DNA from: Flabesymbios commensalis
Taxonomy: Eukaryota > Annelida > Polychaeta > Terebellida > Flabelligeridae
Reading direction: 5' to 3'
Assembly (NCBI GenBank): GCA_964017125.1
Contig: OZ024912.1
Span: 64,524,390-64,588,389 of the forward strand
Length of the DNA stretch: 64,000 bases
The notes beneath the pieces are model-generated. The model was given only the letters and a program-made list of their open reading frames with translations. It was not told where the DNA came from and made no database searches. The first letter of the stretch is position 1; each line of letters opens with the position of its first letter. Of this stretch, positions 1 through 12,003 are shown piece after piece. The position numbers were made by a program, and so were the translations under genes.

Positions 1-49
1 AAACATCTTTGGTCTTCATGGTTTGTATACAAATAAATCAGCGCCTTAA
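1..49 (+). mobile_element. Family A TTAA element, right end only
   Basis: The window opens inside the right end of a family A element: the 'ctttggtct...tggtttgtatacaaa' block followed by 'cagcgccttaa' and a terminal TTAA. The palindromic left part lies before the window. Confidence 0.7.
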
Positions 50-1556
50 AGATTAGGGCCATCATCGTGTCTTCTTCATCCAGGTAGTGTAGGCCTACTC
101 GGGATATACTTCTACTGCGCCTGACTTCTATGATTAAATATCAGTCGGTTTGGCTTTAAGCATTGTCCATTGTCCATTAATCCAGGGTGTTTCAAGCTAT
201 TTTCTACCTAAATAAAATGAATCTGAAATATGTAAAAAAGCTGGTAGTAAATGCGGAGTTGAATCAAGTAATCAAATTAGAGAAACCGTTATTTTTAGCC
301 ATTTGAAGCTGGAAAATGCGTTAACAAATTCAGCTTAAAATGACGAGAATAATAGACTGACAATAGAACAATTAGGCATAAGGGTTGAGGTGACTGGCTG
401 GATTTGGTTTATTGGACTGCTCAACTTTTATCTCAAATCGAGATCTTACAGGTCGAGCACTTAACTCGTGTCTCATTGCATTGAAAGGTGTTGTTGTGCT
501 AGAAAACTGAACATAGGTGAAACAATCTATCTCCACGATACCCGGAAATCACCTGCAAAAACATAACATATAAAAGGAGTTATTGGTAATATAATATTTT
601 ATGCAGTTAGAATACAATTGCTGTTGTGGATCGCTGTAGGGAGACAAGTCACTTGGAATAGTCCGAATAAAGATGCACCCGTAATTGCTAGATTTATTAT
701 TTAATTGAATTGAAACAAGGCTTGAGAATTCAAATAAAATTCATTTACATAAAATAAGCACACAATCTAATGTAAACAGGCTAGATAAAGCACCTTTACT
801 TTCGGGGGGGGGGGGACACACAAACTGTCATGGTGGCGTACAAATTTAGTCACCATGAAAACATTATTTTTTACAATAAAAGTTATTAATTATTCAATTC
901 GGTCGTTTATAACCTTTAGTAAATTGAAAGATTTCCTCCCCGCTAGCATAATCTAACAGAGCAATACCAGTTTCAGATTGAATGGTAAGGCTGAAAAATA
1001 TAAATCTGTCCCCTCCCCCCCTGTGTTTATCAAGTTATGCGCATGTGAATTTCCATCGGACACACATTCAAATGATTGAATATTAGGTACATCTTGATCA
1101 AGGTATATTTCACATTAAAAAAAATTGTTGCAATAAAATATTGCATGGGTACTCACCTATGATTAGGCCTGTCATCTTTTCTATTCACTTCGGATTAAAA
1201 GTAGAATAACAACCGAAAAGAACTTAACCAAATATCATGAATATAACAGCAACAACCAAAAAACATGTCCCTTTGGCATCAGAGGGTCATGTCTGCCATT
1301 TGGTAAAGTGACAGATATGACACTTTGGTTCCACGAGGACAAATCGGTAACATCTGAAACAAACACGTCTCAACAACCAACACAATGTGATAACATGAAA
1401 AAAAATTATACCTCGGCGACAAAATTGTGGATGTCCATATTTTGCTTAAAGTACGCACCTTGTCTTTAGTTAATTTCCCTGAACATCTGATAAATAAAAT
1501 ACAAAAATGTTATAGTTAGCACTTGAAATGGCTGTGGGTACAACTATTTAGCTCCT
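50..1556. other. No gene seen; AT-rich unique sequence
   Basis: I see no coding frame or clear repeat here apart from a poly-G run near 806-816, a poly-C run near 1012-1020, and a weak hairpin near 300-345 that resembles the family E hairpin. Confidence 0.5.
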
Positions 1557-1669
1557 ATCCCAACAAGCACGAGGCATTGAGCCACTGTTGGTTTAATGTT
1601 GGGCCAGCATCGTAGAAGATGGGGCAACGTTGAACCAACATTGGTTCAATGTCTCGTGTTTTCTGGGAT
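1557..1669. mobile_element. Family F palindromic MITE
   Basis: The ends are inverted copies of TCCCA-CA-GCACGAG and CTCGTGTTTTCTGGGA, and the whole element folds on itself around a 'cagcatcgtagaagatg' centre. It is flanked by TA on both sides, which fits a Tc1/mariner-type target. No coding capacity. Confidence 0.75.
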
Positions 1670-1910
1670 ATATAATTATATACAACTACTTTGATTGTTT
1701 GATTGATTAGTTTATTAAACAGTGGTCAAGTTGTAATCCTTTAAAGTCTTTATAATCTCTTCACCAAACCCGTCTCAAATCGGTAATTGGGAGTCAACCG
1801 TTGGATGATGTAGTAGAATGGTGTATGCACTTAAAACGTTAGTTACTGAGCAAAATCCATGAAATAAAACGTGGTATCGCAAATAAAATATTCAATGCAG
1901 ATAATTGTAT

Positions 1911-2008
1911 TCCCAGCAAACACGTAGCATTCACCCAATGCCGGTTTTAATGTTGGCCGAACATTGAAACAGCATTCGGTGAATGGTTACACACAACCCG
2001 TGCTTTGT
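1911..2008. mobile_element. Family F palindromic MITE, diverged
   Basis: It begins TCCCAGCAAACACG and contains inverted arms (attcacccaatgc / gcattcggtgaatg). The right end is decayed. Confidence 0.65.
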
Positions 2009-2116
2009 ATAATGAATATATTAGTATCACCACTACGACCACTCACAACCTACAACCCACATTCAGCACCCCACAAAACACAGCCCACAAGCCATGACCG
2101 TCCGTGTGCTATACCA

Positions 2117-2464
2117 TAAGGGATGCACCATTTGATATCTGGGGGGGGGGGGGCTAGAGTTTTTGTTGCTTGCAAACTTTTTTTTTTACCTCCGAGAGAA
2201 AACAATCTCTTTTTTTGGCGATCAACGTCCGACAATTTTTTTTTATGTTTCGCCGAAGAATTTTTTTGTCGTATGCTTCACCTATTATGTACGTTACTAT
2301 TTGGTGTTTTTTTCTGGTCAACATATTTTTCATCAATTTGCCAACAAATTTTTTTTTGCCCACATTTTCAACAAACTTTTTTTTTCTGACTTTTTTGGCG
2401 ACAAACTATTTTTTTCAATTTTTTTCTAGGCCTTCCCCCCAGATATCAAATGGTGCGTCCCTAA
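2117..2464. mobile_element. TAA-flanked MITE with 28-bp inverted ends
   Basis: Terminal inverted repeats begin GGGATGCACCATTTGATATC and end with its near-exact complement, and 3-bp TAA duplications lie at both sides (2117-2119 and 2462-2464). The inside is T-rich low-complexity sequence broken by 'ggcgacaaac'-type units, preceded by a poly-G run. The TWA-type 3-bp duplication fits a PIF/Harbinger-like MITE. Several apparent open frames here are caused by T runs and are not genes. Confidence 0.75.
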
Positions 2465-2706
2465 GCAGGACTTAACATGTTAATGTCTTAATACGAAATC
2501 CATGGCCATGGGTTCAAATGGTTGTGGATCGTAGGTTGTGGTTATTCCGTAATAACAGATTCTGTGAGCGATACAGAGTCCGTAATCATTGCCATTCGTA
2601 AAGCTGTGCCACAAAAATCCGGTGAGCGGACGATCGATTGCGCAATAAATTAATGATTTGTATTTTATCTTATAATGACAGATTTACATCTCATTAGAAA
2701 AATGCC

Positions 2707-2953
2707 TTAACCATTTAACCGCCAAATTATTCAATTGGAATTTTCACCCACTTGAAGTTGTGTCTCGCTGACGCGATCCACAACTTCAAGTGAGTGAACA
2801 TTATTCAGATTGGACAAAATGTAGGTCAACTCCTTTCAAATCGTGCTGATTGATGTCACATTATGGTTTTAACATGCTTAAAAGGCGGTACTGAATGTGG
2901 TAATAATTGACTGAAAACCCCAATATATGCGGCACCGGCGCTTGAAGGATAAA
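2707..2953 (+). mobile_element. Family B TTAA element with hairpin
   Basis: It starts TTAACCATTTAACCGCC and carries the CACTTGAAGTTGTG hairpin near 2750-2800. It ends with the 'atatgcggcaccggcg' block and a decayed TTAA. The TTAA/CCCTTT style suggests a piggyBac-like MITE. Confidence 0.75.
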
Positions 2954-2964
2954 CGTGGGTACTT

Positions 2965-3040
2965 ACCCAGCAAACACAAAACATTTGCATAACATTTGAA
3001 CAACGTTGGGGCAACGTCGAAGACGTTGGGCCGACGTAAA
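2965..3040. mobile_element. Family F element, right part lost
   Basis: It begins ACCCAGCAAACACAAAACAT and includes the central 'aacgtcgaagacgttgg' inverted core. The right end is missing. It lies 12 bp past the family B element. Confidence 0.65.
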
Positions 3041-3493
3041 GACTAATAAACCCAGGATTAAAAATCATCTGAACACGGTAAGGTAGTTCACTGCTATACC
3101 CGCGGGTGCCTGCTAGATGACATTTGACACCGGAACCCTATAATCCCGTGGTGGTCTACCCTCAATCCACATCCACAGACTACGGCAAGCCGAGAGGCAA
3201 ACAATCAATGTTTATCTACAGTGTGCACCTACAAGTTTACCACAATGGCTAACACATGCCATTCTCGCGGCCACATATATATAGCTAATTCAATGTTTTT
3301 CCATCGTTGTGCCAGCGTCTGCGACTCTTCAAACACATGGTCTTGTGCACTTCAAAATACTTTTTTTTATTTTTAAAGTTTAATTATGTTATGCCTGTCC
3401 GCTTTTATGCCTGTCCGCTTCCAACTAGTTGCACAGTTAGCCGTTGATTAAATAAGAACAGTCTTACTTTAAATTGAGCAGCAAATTTAATAA
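3041..3493. other. No gene seen
   Basis: Unique sequence with a short direct repeat, 'tgcctgtccgctt', around 3393-3420. No supported feature. Confidence 0.5.
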
Positions 3494-5200
3494 AACAAGA
3501 GCAAGACAACAGAAGTCCAAGCGCTCCCGCCTCGAATTAAAATTTTATTGAAGGGATTTTGTGTAGTGTTATTAACGTAGTCCTAGACTGGATCAAAAAT
3601 CATGACAAGTATGCCTAAAAGGCTATTATATATATACTAAGAGTAAGATTACGAACTAGACAGTCGGTCAGAGACTGCAAACAATCGAAATTAATGATCT
3701 TAATCTGGATATCCGATCTGGATCGTGATCAGGATCATTCCCACAATTTAATGGGTTGATCCTAGGCTCGAGACAGCCCTCCGGATTGGATCATATTTTG
3801 GATTCTGATCGTAATCCTGATCATTCCCAAAATTTAGCCGATTTTCCTTGGCGAGACACAATACAAATCTGTTCGTTACTTTTTAAGTAATCCGACAGAC
3901 ACACAGACAACAAGCCAACACGACCAAAAACACAACCTTCCTGGAGGAAGTAATAAGTCAGTCTAGAATCACCACCATTTGTTTTAGATTAATGGTTTAG
4001 TTAACTACCACAGTTTGCCAGATGATATGCAAATTAGTCGGTCATGTTTAATTTGGTCAGGACGGTTGACCAAATATCAGGCATATGAAAGTAAATAATG
4101 GCCTATATGCAGCCATTTTCAATTTTATCCAGTCGATTTATTTCAGGGTGTATCTTCCCCTGAGACCTCAAAAGTTGTTTTATAGTAATGGTCCGGCCAT
4201 CTAGCACAGTTTACCAAATATCGGTATATGAGAGTAAATAACGGCCGATAGGCGGCCATTTTGAATTTGATCCAGTCGATTTTTTTCATGTTGCATCCTC
4301 CCACGAAACCTCTTATTTTGTTTTATGGTCAAACTATCTAGCAGGGTTTGCCCGATATCAGGCCTATTGAGGTAAATAATGACCGATTGTCGGCCATTTT
4401 GATTTCGATCAAGCTGAAAAATTTCAGGGCGCATCCTACCCTGAAACCTCACATTTTTCATAGTAATGATAAGTTTCATAGTAATGATCTAGCCATCTAG
4501 CACGGTCTATCAAATATCGCGCCCGCGAAGAAAGTAAATAATGGCCGATAGGCGGCCATGTTGAGGTGCCTCCTCGCCTGAAACCTCACATTTTGTTTTA
4601 TAGTAATGATCTAGCTATTTGAGCGGTTTTCATGATATTCCACAAAATATTTTAATTGGATAATGTGACAAATTAACCCAAGTGCTGGGTCAACATCGAG
4701 GTCAACGTACAAAAAAATGAAAAGGCACACCAAAGAAGATATCGTGTGTGTAATCCACCGATAATTTTCGAGATCCGCCGCAGAAACGAAGTGTATGTCA
4801 AAACATCTAAATAGGTAATAGTACTGAATCAAAAGTGGGCCAAAGGTCATATACCCTTTAAGGCTTAACTAGACCTCCTAGAGGTGTTGTGTGCATAATG
4901 TGAAGACAATCGGACAAGTAGATCCGGAGATATGCTGCGGAAACGAATTGTTGACGGACAGACCAACGGCCCAACGGCCCTACGCCGTAACATCATACAA
5001 TCAATCTGTGCTTTTTGGTATTGAATTCAGATAAAAACTATTCCGAAGTATTTTAATAACTGTCCATTATCCACCTGAAAGTGATTCACATACCAAATAT
5101 TTTTATGCTCTGTTATTTTCTCAAAAGTTATAGGCGAAAGAAGATGTAAAGCAAAAGACCGGACGGAGCCAGATTTTATAACTCTATTATTCTCCATGCG
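3494..5200 (+). mobile_element. Pearl/Helentron-like element with internal satellite, old copy
   Basis: The left end (acaagagcaagacaac, then a CTCCCGC motif) and the left flank match the younger copies at 27.7 and 47.6 kb but are much diverged. From about 3990 to 4640 there are roughly five core units of ~140 bp containing 'tagtaatggtc...atctagcac' and 'ggcggccattttgaattt'. The right flank (~4640-5180) contains the 'cggaaacgaattgtt' and 'cccaacggccc' blocks. The terminal hairpin is hard to recognise, so the right boundary is approximate. Confidence 0.65.
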
Positions 5201-5530
5201 AATAATGGAGTCTCTTCGAATGAGACACACGTATAGAAACAGGTGTGGTGGACAAAGTGATCGGCACCGTTTTACACTATTTTTGAGTCCCCCGCCAAAT
5301 ACCGTGAGATTACCATTGAAAAATGTTTTCATAGTTCAAAAGGTAGACCATTTGACATGGTCCTACTCGGATAACATTGTTACCATGGTTACATCTCCTT
5401 GAAACTTTTTGATATTTATGGCTGATTAAATAAACACAGCTGTCTTCATCTCAAAGTGACAAAGTTCTGGTTGAAGATTCCCAAAATAGGGCCATCATTC
5501 AGCAGCACATGTTTTGCTGTTTTTCAGCTT
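5201..5530. other. No gene seen
   Basis: Unique sequence between the old pearl-like copy and the next MITE. Two overlapping open frames of 68 and 101 codons on opposite strands lack any recognisable domain and are not supported as genes. Confidence 0.45.
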
Positions 5531-5969
5531 TTAGGCCACTATCTTTTTTTCTTTGTTTCAGATGAGCGCGCGCATTAGATTTAGGCAGCGCATTACCAAA
5601 AAAACATTGTGTTTTTTTCTGCCTAGCGCAAGCATCGGGTTGTCGCCGATTTCCAAAAAAAACCCAGTATTTCGTGAAATAAAAAAAACAAAAGTTTATT
5701 TCAGCAGATAAAAAACATCTTTCCAGCTTGTTTTTTTCGTCGCCCTCATTAACTTTTTCTCAAATAGATCAAAAGTTATTTTTATTTCGTCGCTCTCAAT
5801 AACTTTTCTAGAAATTTGTCCATTTTTTTGTTTTATTTCGTCGCCCTCATAAACTTTTTCAAAAATAAGTTCATTTTTTTTTTCTTAAATGTTTTTTTTT
5901 ACCGTCCTCCCTCATTAGATGTTGGATTTTTTCTGATCTAAAACAAAGAAATTTAACATAGTGGCCTTA
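5531..5969. mobile_element. TTA-flanked MITE, T-rich interior
   Basis: Inverted ends GGCCACTAT...ATAGTGGCC are flanked by TTA on both sides, a 3-bp TWA duplication typical of PIF/Harbinger. The interior has poly-T tracts separated by a repeated 'tttatttcgtcgccctca' unit and GCGCGC-rich segments. A related copy in the opposite orientation lies at about 37,365-37,697. Confidence 0.7.
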
Positions 5970-6137
5970 CGTCACATCCAACAGTTATCTCACTCACATT
6001 AGATTGTCATTACTTAATAATTTTACACACAGTCTATAAACAGACGACAAAGCGTTGAAAGCAGACAGTAAATATGACTGGCTGTGTGTGCGAAAATAAC
6101 TCGGATTTTGGTGAGAACTACTCCCGAGTGCCATCTA

Positions 6138-6393
6138 TTAACCCTTTCAGCGCGGCGACCGTCCTTAGACGTCAGAATATGACGTCTGCAGACGTCATAC
6201 TCTGACGTCTAAAGACGGTCCCCGAGCTGAAAGAATTAAATATTTAAAAGGGCTGTAAACCCATAATATAGGTATTCAAATGAAGCGGGAAGAGCTATTA
6301 AACTAAGACATTTGTGATGATTTCAAGTTGAAAAAATCCTTTGGTCTCCCCGTTTTATACAAAAATATATCAATGCAGCGTTTAGAGGGTTAA
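6138..6393 (+). mobile_element. Family A TTAA element, full length
   Basis: It runs from TTAA to TTAA. The left end carries the near-perfect palindrome 'gcgaccgtccttagacgtca...' with its complement ending 'cggtccccgagctgaaag'. The right part has the family's fixed blocks 'acccataatataggtatt', 'aaatgaagcgg', and the 'cctttggtctcc' stretch. It is non-coding. The terminal TTAA is shared with the family C element that follows. Confidence 0.85.
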
Positions 6394-6639
6394 CCCTTTC
6401 AAGCCTGAATTTACCATTGTCATTTTCATCCACTACAAGCCGCGAATTGCTGTCGCAATTCTCGACTTGTAGTGGGTGAAAATGACTTGCAGCCGGTGAC
6501 AAATGAGAAAATATACTGTTATTTTCAAAACAGTTTGATGAATTTTTTTGTTCTAAAACCACCAGGTTTCAGGAAAATTAGGCCATTCTTCAGAGATAAG
6601 AAATGATGCTTTATGCATCGTGGGGGCTTAAAGGGTTAA
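6390..6639 (+). mobile_element. Family C TTAA element with hairpin
   Basis: The ends are TTAACCCTTTCAAGCC and GGCTTAAAGGGTTAA, giving ~11-bp inverted ends with TTAA duplications. An internal hairpin at about 6425-6485 pairs 'catccactacaag' with 'cttgtagtgggtg' around 'gaattgctgtcgcaattc'. It directly abuts family A. Confidence 0.85.
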
Positions 6640-7038
6640 GAAAACACTGACCAATGTGTAAACGTTGACCAGACATCTACACAGCGCTACATCCACCTGT
6701 TGTATTCTCCGAGTTAAAAGCAAACAAAAATAAACAAGATACCAAGTGGGTCTTGTTGAAATCACAGAAATGTTCTCAGCATATTTACCGTTTAGCCATC
6801 TCTGCTCTTCACTGCTGCACGAGTTTTGCCAGACATTCCCGCTAAACACGCTGCATTTTCTTTGTGTCGACTTAATGCTGGGCCAGTGTATGTAACGCTG
6901 TTCCATCATTAAACCAACATTTTACAATACATACTATTTATTGTGGACTCTAGTAATCTCCGTGCAGCATCGCCGAGACACGGAGCTGGTTTGTTTCTGA
7001 AAAAGCTCCAGGACTCCATCTCAATTAACTGTGAGAAT

Positions 7039-7150
7039 ACCCAGCAAACACAAGACATCGATCCAATGTTGGGCCAATGTTGGTCTACCGTCTACGACGT
7101 TGACCCAACATTGGCCCAACATTTGGGTCGATGTCTCGTGTTTACTGGGT
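7039..7150. mobile_element. Family F palindromic MITE, well preserved
   Basis: It begins CCCAGCAAACACAAGACATC and ends GATGTCTCGTGTTTACTGGG, with TA on each side. The arms pair along nearly the whole length around 'cgtctacgacg'. Confidence 0.85.
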
Positions 7151-7161
7151 AGAAGGTGAAA

Positions 7162-7407
7162 TTAACCCTTTTGCTGCTGCTGGTGCTGTATTTATACGCT
7201 TTCAAGCAAGGTGTTTCAAACCGACTAAAATGCCAATAAAAATGATGAAGTTGTTCATGATAGATGCTCAGCTCATGAGCTAACTCAACTTGCTACATGT
7301 CTATTTTAATAAATAAACATATTTTTCGTCATTGAAGCTGGAAATTGCGTTAGCAATTCCAGCTTCAATGACGAAAAATATAAATAATTCAGCCGCACAG
7401 GGGTTAA
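7162..7407 (+). mobile_element. Family E TTAA element with hairpin
   Basis: The ends are TTAACCCTTTTGC and a right end 'cacaggggttaa'. The hairpin at about 7323-7382 is close to perfect: 'attgaagctggaaattgc' / 'gcaattccagcttcaat' with loop 'gtta'. It has the same architecture as families B, C and D but different sequence. Confidence 0.75.
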
Positions 7408-8035
7408 CATATTGAGCAGATTGAGCATACAGGTCAGCCAGCGTGGTCTCAATAAAAACGAGTGGTTTTCTTCAGAGGAATCAGCGTTAGAGACAGAGAC
7501 AAACATAACCGGAACCAAATAAATATGTTTGCTACTGAATCATTCACAGATATATTGACTGCTATATTTTACAATGTCGGTATATAATGTAGTAGCATAC
7601 AATTTGAAGCCAAATTAAACGTTTCCAACTGACTTCACGTGTCCATCCACTAATCCCAGCAGGGCTGACGCGCCACGAGTTTGCGTGTGAATTTGAATCC
7701 CTCACGCACCTGTGTAAGCCATGGATTATATGGACATGGACATATAACAGGCGGTGGGAGGCATGTTAGGAATGAGGAAGTGTCAAACGTCACCGACAGC
7801 CCACACTGGATCAACATGCGTGCAGGTGGACTACCTTAAACTAATAACGAAGGCTTTAGGAATGATACATCCCACCACTTCACCTGCTACAGACTCAGCT
7901 ATAAACTCGACCTAAAATATTATTCATCAGTAGTTTTCATGCATTCCTTTTATTGGATTCCTTCTCAAAGTTATTCAGAATATCAAAATACCCCCCCCCC
8001 CCAAAAAAAAAAAAATCTCTCAAATTTTGAGAGAC
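7408..8035. other. No gene seen
   Basis: Unique sequence. It ends in a poly-C/poly-A junction near 7990-8012. Confidence 0.5.
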
Positions 8036-8640
8036 TTTAAATTAGTATATATTTTTAAAAGATGGCCATTTTGATTTTTAATGGATTCATTCAAATGGGC
8101 AGCCATCTTGGAAAATGGCCGTGTATGGCTCGGTGCCCCTCCCCCAAAAATGAATGAAATTCGCAGACACGTAGATCATAAGTAAGAAAATGAATGTGTT
8201 CAAAATTATTAAGTTTAAAAAATAACCCTCACCCAAGTTTCGGGAACAAATTAATTATCGTGTGCCCGCCCCCCCCCCCCCGAGGTTCAAAAAACTTGGA
8301 AACTACTAAAATAAAATGATTCCCACCCCCAACATACATGTCAATTGTTTTTTAAGATGTTTGTCCTCAGCCATTTTGCTTTACATTGATTCTTTCCATA
8401 AGTTTATCTAAACATCAGAGATACCTAGAGAACCACTCTACTAAATGAATCCGATCCAAACAACGGTTCATAAGATATCGTGACCACACGTTTTTGGGTG
8501 GCCATATTGGAAAATGGGCCTCCATAGCTCGGTGTAAACAAATATATTAGAAGAATTTCCCAGGTACATAGGTCATATCATATGTAAACAAGAAGCTACC
8601 CAGCCATCTTAATTATCCGCCCCGACCGAATGAACAACTT
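8036..8640. repeat. Two diverged copies of a ~400-bp unit
   Basis: The block 'ttggaaaatggccgtgtatg' near 8108 recurs, diverged, near 8507 with 'gctcggtg' following in both. Each is accompanied by 'aagaatttcccag'- or 'aaattcgcagacacgtag'-type text. A poly-C run lies near 8269-8281. Non-coding. Confidence 0.5.
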
Positions 8641-8875
8641 TTCTTCAGGGTGCATCCTTCCCAGAACTCACATAATGGTCTAGCTATCCAGCACAGTTTG
8701 CCACGTATATTGCAGATGTTAATATCAATGATGACAGCAAGGTAGCCATTTTGAAATTGATGAAGTTGAGGTTTCAGGGTGAATCCTCCCATGAAATTAG
8801 GGCGAATCCTTCCATGAAATCACACATTTTATTTCATAGTAATGACTTATAGGTATCTGGCACGGATTTACATAG
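8641..8875 (+). repeat. Diverged pearl-like core units
   Basis: One to two units carry 'cagggtgcatccttcccag', 'ggtctagctatccagcac' and 'gtagccattttgaaattgat', matching the ~145-bp core of the pearl-like elements. Confidence 0.6.
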
Positions 8876-10080
8876 ATAGGTAGATATTGTTTATTTCAGT
8901 GACATGTACATAACAACAAATACATGGGAACATGAAATATTGTTAAATGAAGTACCCAGCCCTCGAGGACTTATTAGTCACTATACATACATAATATATA
9001 CAAAGGTGCAGTATAAGCTTGAAAAATAATAATAATAATAAAAAGCAAAACAATATAATGTGTGCTAGTTAAATAAGGCATACATATATACATATATTCT
9101 GCATATTAGAGTCAATAAGTCGGCCAAATTTGACAGAAATGTTGTCGGTGAATATCTTCCTAAACCGCATGCTTTTTCTAGATACTTCAATTATTTATTG
9201 GTCGGTCAATGTACAGCAAGATTTACAAAATTCAAATCGCAACTAAAACTCTAGAAGTAGATATCTCTTTATTAATTTAGAGAACAATACTGAGGTCTAT
9301 CGCAAAAAGTGATCAGCGTTGTCAGTCGACAAAGATTAACTTGTGTTTCCGTGACAATTTTACACAGCGTTCGGTCGGTCAACTGAATTAACGATGAGGT
9401 TTTTGAATAAATTAGCCAGCATAACATTTTATGGTGAGCATTAATTTGACACAAAAATCATCATCCATCAAGGGGGCATCCAGTCTACTTAATATTAAAT
9501 TAGTTGTATCTAAAACATTACAAAGTGACAGATGCGGCTCTTTAATACTAAAGTGGTGATCTGACGGTTGATTATAAAGCAGGTACTGAAAAAATAATAT
9601 AAAAATATGACTTTTTTACGATCCCAGAAGGGTAGCCGAGAATAAATATGGAGATTTGATGATCAAGATCATGACCATAAAAACTTAACATAATCAATGT
9701 ACAAGAATATATAAAGAAGGGGAAAAGAAGAAAAAACAGCCTAAATGATACAAATATGCAATGATCTGGAAACATTCTGATGAATCAAAGTGCAATGTAT
9801 GTATCATGTATAAAGTAGGTTATTACTAAAACACCTTTATTATAATAATGCTGAATTTGTTTCAAATTAAGTTGCAGCGTCTACTGGATGTAATGCCCAT
9901 TTTCAATGTTGACATATTTTTACAGTATGTATAATTGGTACAATGAAAGGTTTTTGGGGTAGGGGGGGGGGGGGGTGCAATAGTTATAAAATTCATAGCA
10001 TGGACGGAATGCTATTGTACTAAATGATGAAAAAAATCCTGAAAACTAAAATGTCAACATACCCAGATCACCAAGAAGCC
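8876..10080. other. No gene seen; simple repeats
   Basis: AT-rich sequence with a taa-type triplet run (~9026-9042) and a poly-G run (~9961-9975). Short open frames here have no domain support. Confidence 0.5.
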
Positions 10081-10089
10081 TGAAGTCCT

Positions 10090-10905
10090 ATATCATCCCC
10101 CCGTCATAAATCAGGTTAGAGTTTTTGCGGTCACAAATACTTAAAAAGTGTATTTGTGGTGGCCATTTGAATTTCAGTAAAATCACCTGCACATTTCCAG
10201 ATGATAGGTAATGTGATGGCACATCTCCATATCGTGGGGAATATGATTGTGAAATTTTCGATTTTGATTTTCTTGAGTTGAGCTTTTGTGCCCACAAAAA
10301 AAAAAAAGTTGATCCGTGGCGGCCATTTTGAATTTCAGCAGAACATTAAAAAAACCACCTGCACATCTCTATATCGTAGAAAATGTGATTGTACAATTTG
10401 AATAATATCTTTAAGTTTTGTGCCCACAAAAAAATGTTGTATTTTCCCTCTGGCGGCCATTTTAAATTTTGGTGGAATCTTTAAAAAATCACTTGCTCAT
10501 CCCCATGTTTGCTGGGAATGTGATGTTAAAATTTCCAAAAAACACCAAACTATTTTTTTAGTTTTTGCGTCCACAAAAAAATTGAAGTTGATTTGTGGCG
10601 GCCATTTTGAATATCAGTATAATCTTGAAAAAGTCACCTGCACATCTCCATATCGTGGGGAATGTGATAATACAATTTGAAAAAATTCTTACTTCAAGTC
10701 TTAGAGTGTTTGCGCCCACAAAAAAATTTGGTGTTGACCTCTGGCGGCCATTTTGAATTTTGGTAGCATCTTTAAAAATCACTTGCACATCCCCATGTTG
10801 CTAGGAATGTCATGTTAAAATTTCAAAACAAATTGACTAGTAGTTTTCGGTTTTGTGTGCCCACAAGTAAACGTGACGCCTGACGCCAGACGCTATGACA
10901 AAATA
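10090..10905 (+). repeat. Satellite array with alternating A/B units
   Basis: About five ~145-150-bp units each contain 'ggcggccattttgaatt' and 'gcccacaaaaaaa'. Two unit types alternate: one with 'cacctgcacatctccatatc', the other with 'cacttgcacatccccatgtt'. The true period is therefore a ~290-300-bp dimer. The array ends in 'gcccacaagtaaacgtgacg', a tail also seen at about 30,439-30,460. A related fragment lies at 63,600-63,720. Confidence 0.7.
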
Positions 10906-11026
10906 GATAATCATACTCACTTTATATTTTGTTGTCTCACTAACAATTGCACCCCAGCAATTTTTAACACACTCACTGTTCGGCGTGAGCGAATACAAAA
11001 TCTGTGAAAATTGATTTATCATGTTT

Positions 11027-11102
11027 ACCTAGCAAATACAAAACATTAGGATAACATTTATACAATGTTGAACCAGCGTCAAATGTTTTGTGTTTGCTGG
11101 GG
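11027..11102. mobile_element. Family F element, short
   Basis: It begins ACCTAGCAAATACAAAACAT and ends ATGTTTTGTGTTTGCTGGGGT. The central part is shortened. Confidence 0.7.
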
Positions 11103-11595
11103 TTACCAAAGAAGAATTATATATAGGCACTAACTCTACAAACACTTTTTGTTTCAACGAACTGTGGTTTTGCCCCCGGAAAAAACAACATTGGCCTTCT
11201 CATTCGCTGTACATTCCAAATGAAAGAGTACGTGTTTTGATGACAGAATCTGGTGTGACAGGAGCCTGTGGTTCACAGGTGCCTATAATGACGGTTCTCT
11301 AGTTTCAGATCCTGCAGAGGGGATGTGGTGTCATTTACCATATAATAATACCATGCCCCAAGCATTCACCTGTTCCCACTGAAAACTGTAATAGCACCGT
11401 GTTCTCCGTATGAAGTCCGCATGTCATCAACCTGATAGCACGAAAAATGTTTTCCCGGAAACACAAAATATACAGCAACTTGATAAATTATATATTCATT
11501 TACATGAATTTACAATTACCAACACTTTCACCATCAAAGCCCACATTGGTGGTAAAAGTGCCAAAGAAAAGTGTTACCACTTCTCAACAGCAACT
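11103..11595. other. No gene seen
   Basis: Unique sequence. The 65- and 70-codon open frames show no domain. Confidence 0.45.
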
Positions 11596-11847
11596 TTAAC
11601 CATTTAAGCCCTCATGATGCAATAAATCATCATTTTACATCCCTGAGAACAGACCTAATTTTCCTACAACTAAGGGTTTTAGAATGAAAATTTTCATGCA
11701 ACTGGTTTACTAATACATGACAATTTTCTTCATTTTTTCACCCACTTCAAGTCATCTTCATCCACTACAAGTCGAGAATTGCGACAGCAATTCGCGGCTT
11801 GTAGTGGATGGAGATGACAATGGTGAATTCAGGCTCGAAAGGGTTAA
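11596..11847 (-). mobile_element. Family C TTAA element, reverse orientation
   Basis: It starts TTAACCATTTAAGCCC and ends GGCTCGAAAGGGTTAA. The hairpin at about 11,757-11,815 is the family C hairpin in reverse. Its right TTAA is shared with a family D-like element. Confidence 0.8.
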
Positions 11848-12003
11848 GCACGACTCTATTTATTTTAATATGTTTTATTAGCCGGTTAAAATCACGAAAT
11901 GACTGTTTACCCAGCGAGATTGTCAAATAAGTCTTTTTCACGCACTTGAAGTTGTGGGTCGCGATAGCGAGATACAACTTCAAGTGGGTGAAGATTTAAA
12001 CAA
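11844..12003 (+). mobile_element. Family D-like TTAA element, partial
   Basis: It begins TTAAGCACGACTCTATTT, similar to family D, and carries the CACTTGAAGTTGTGG hairpin at about 11,940-11,992. The right end is not clear. Confidence 0.55.
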
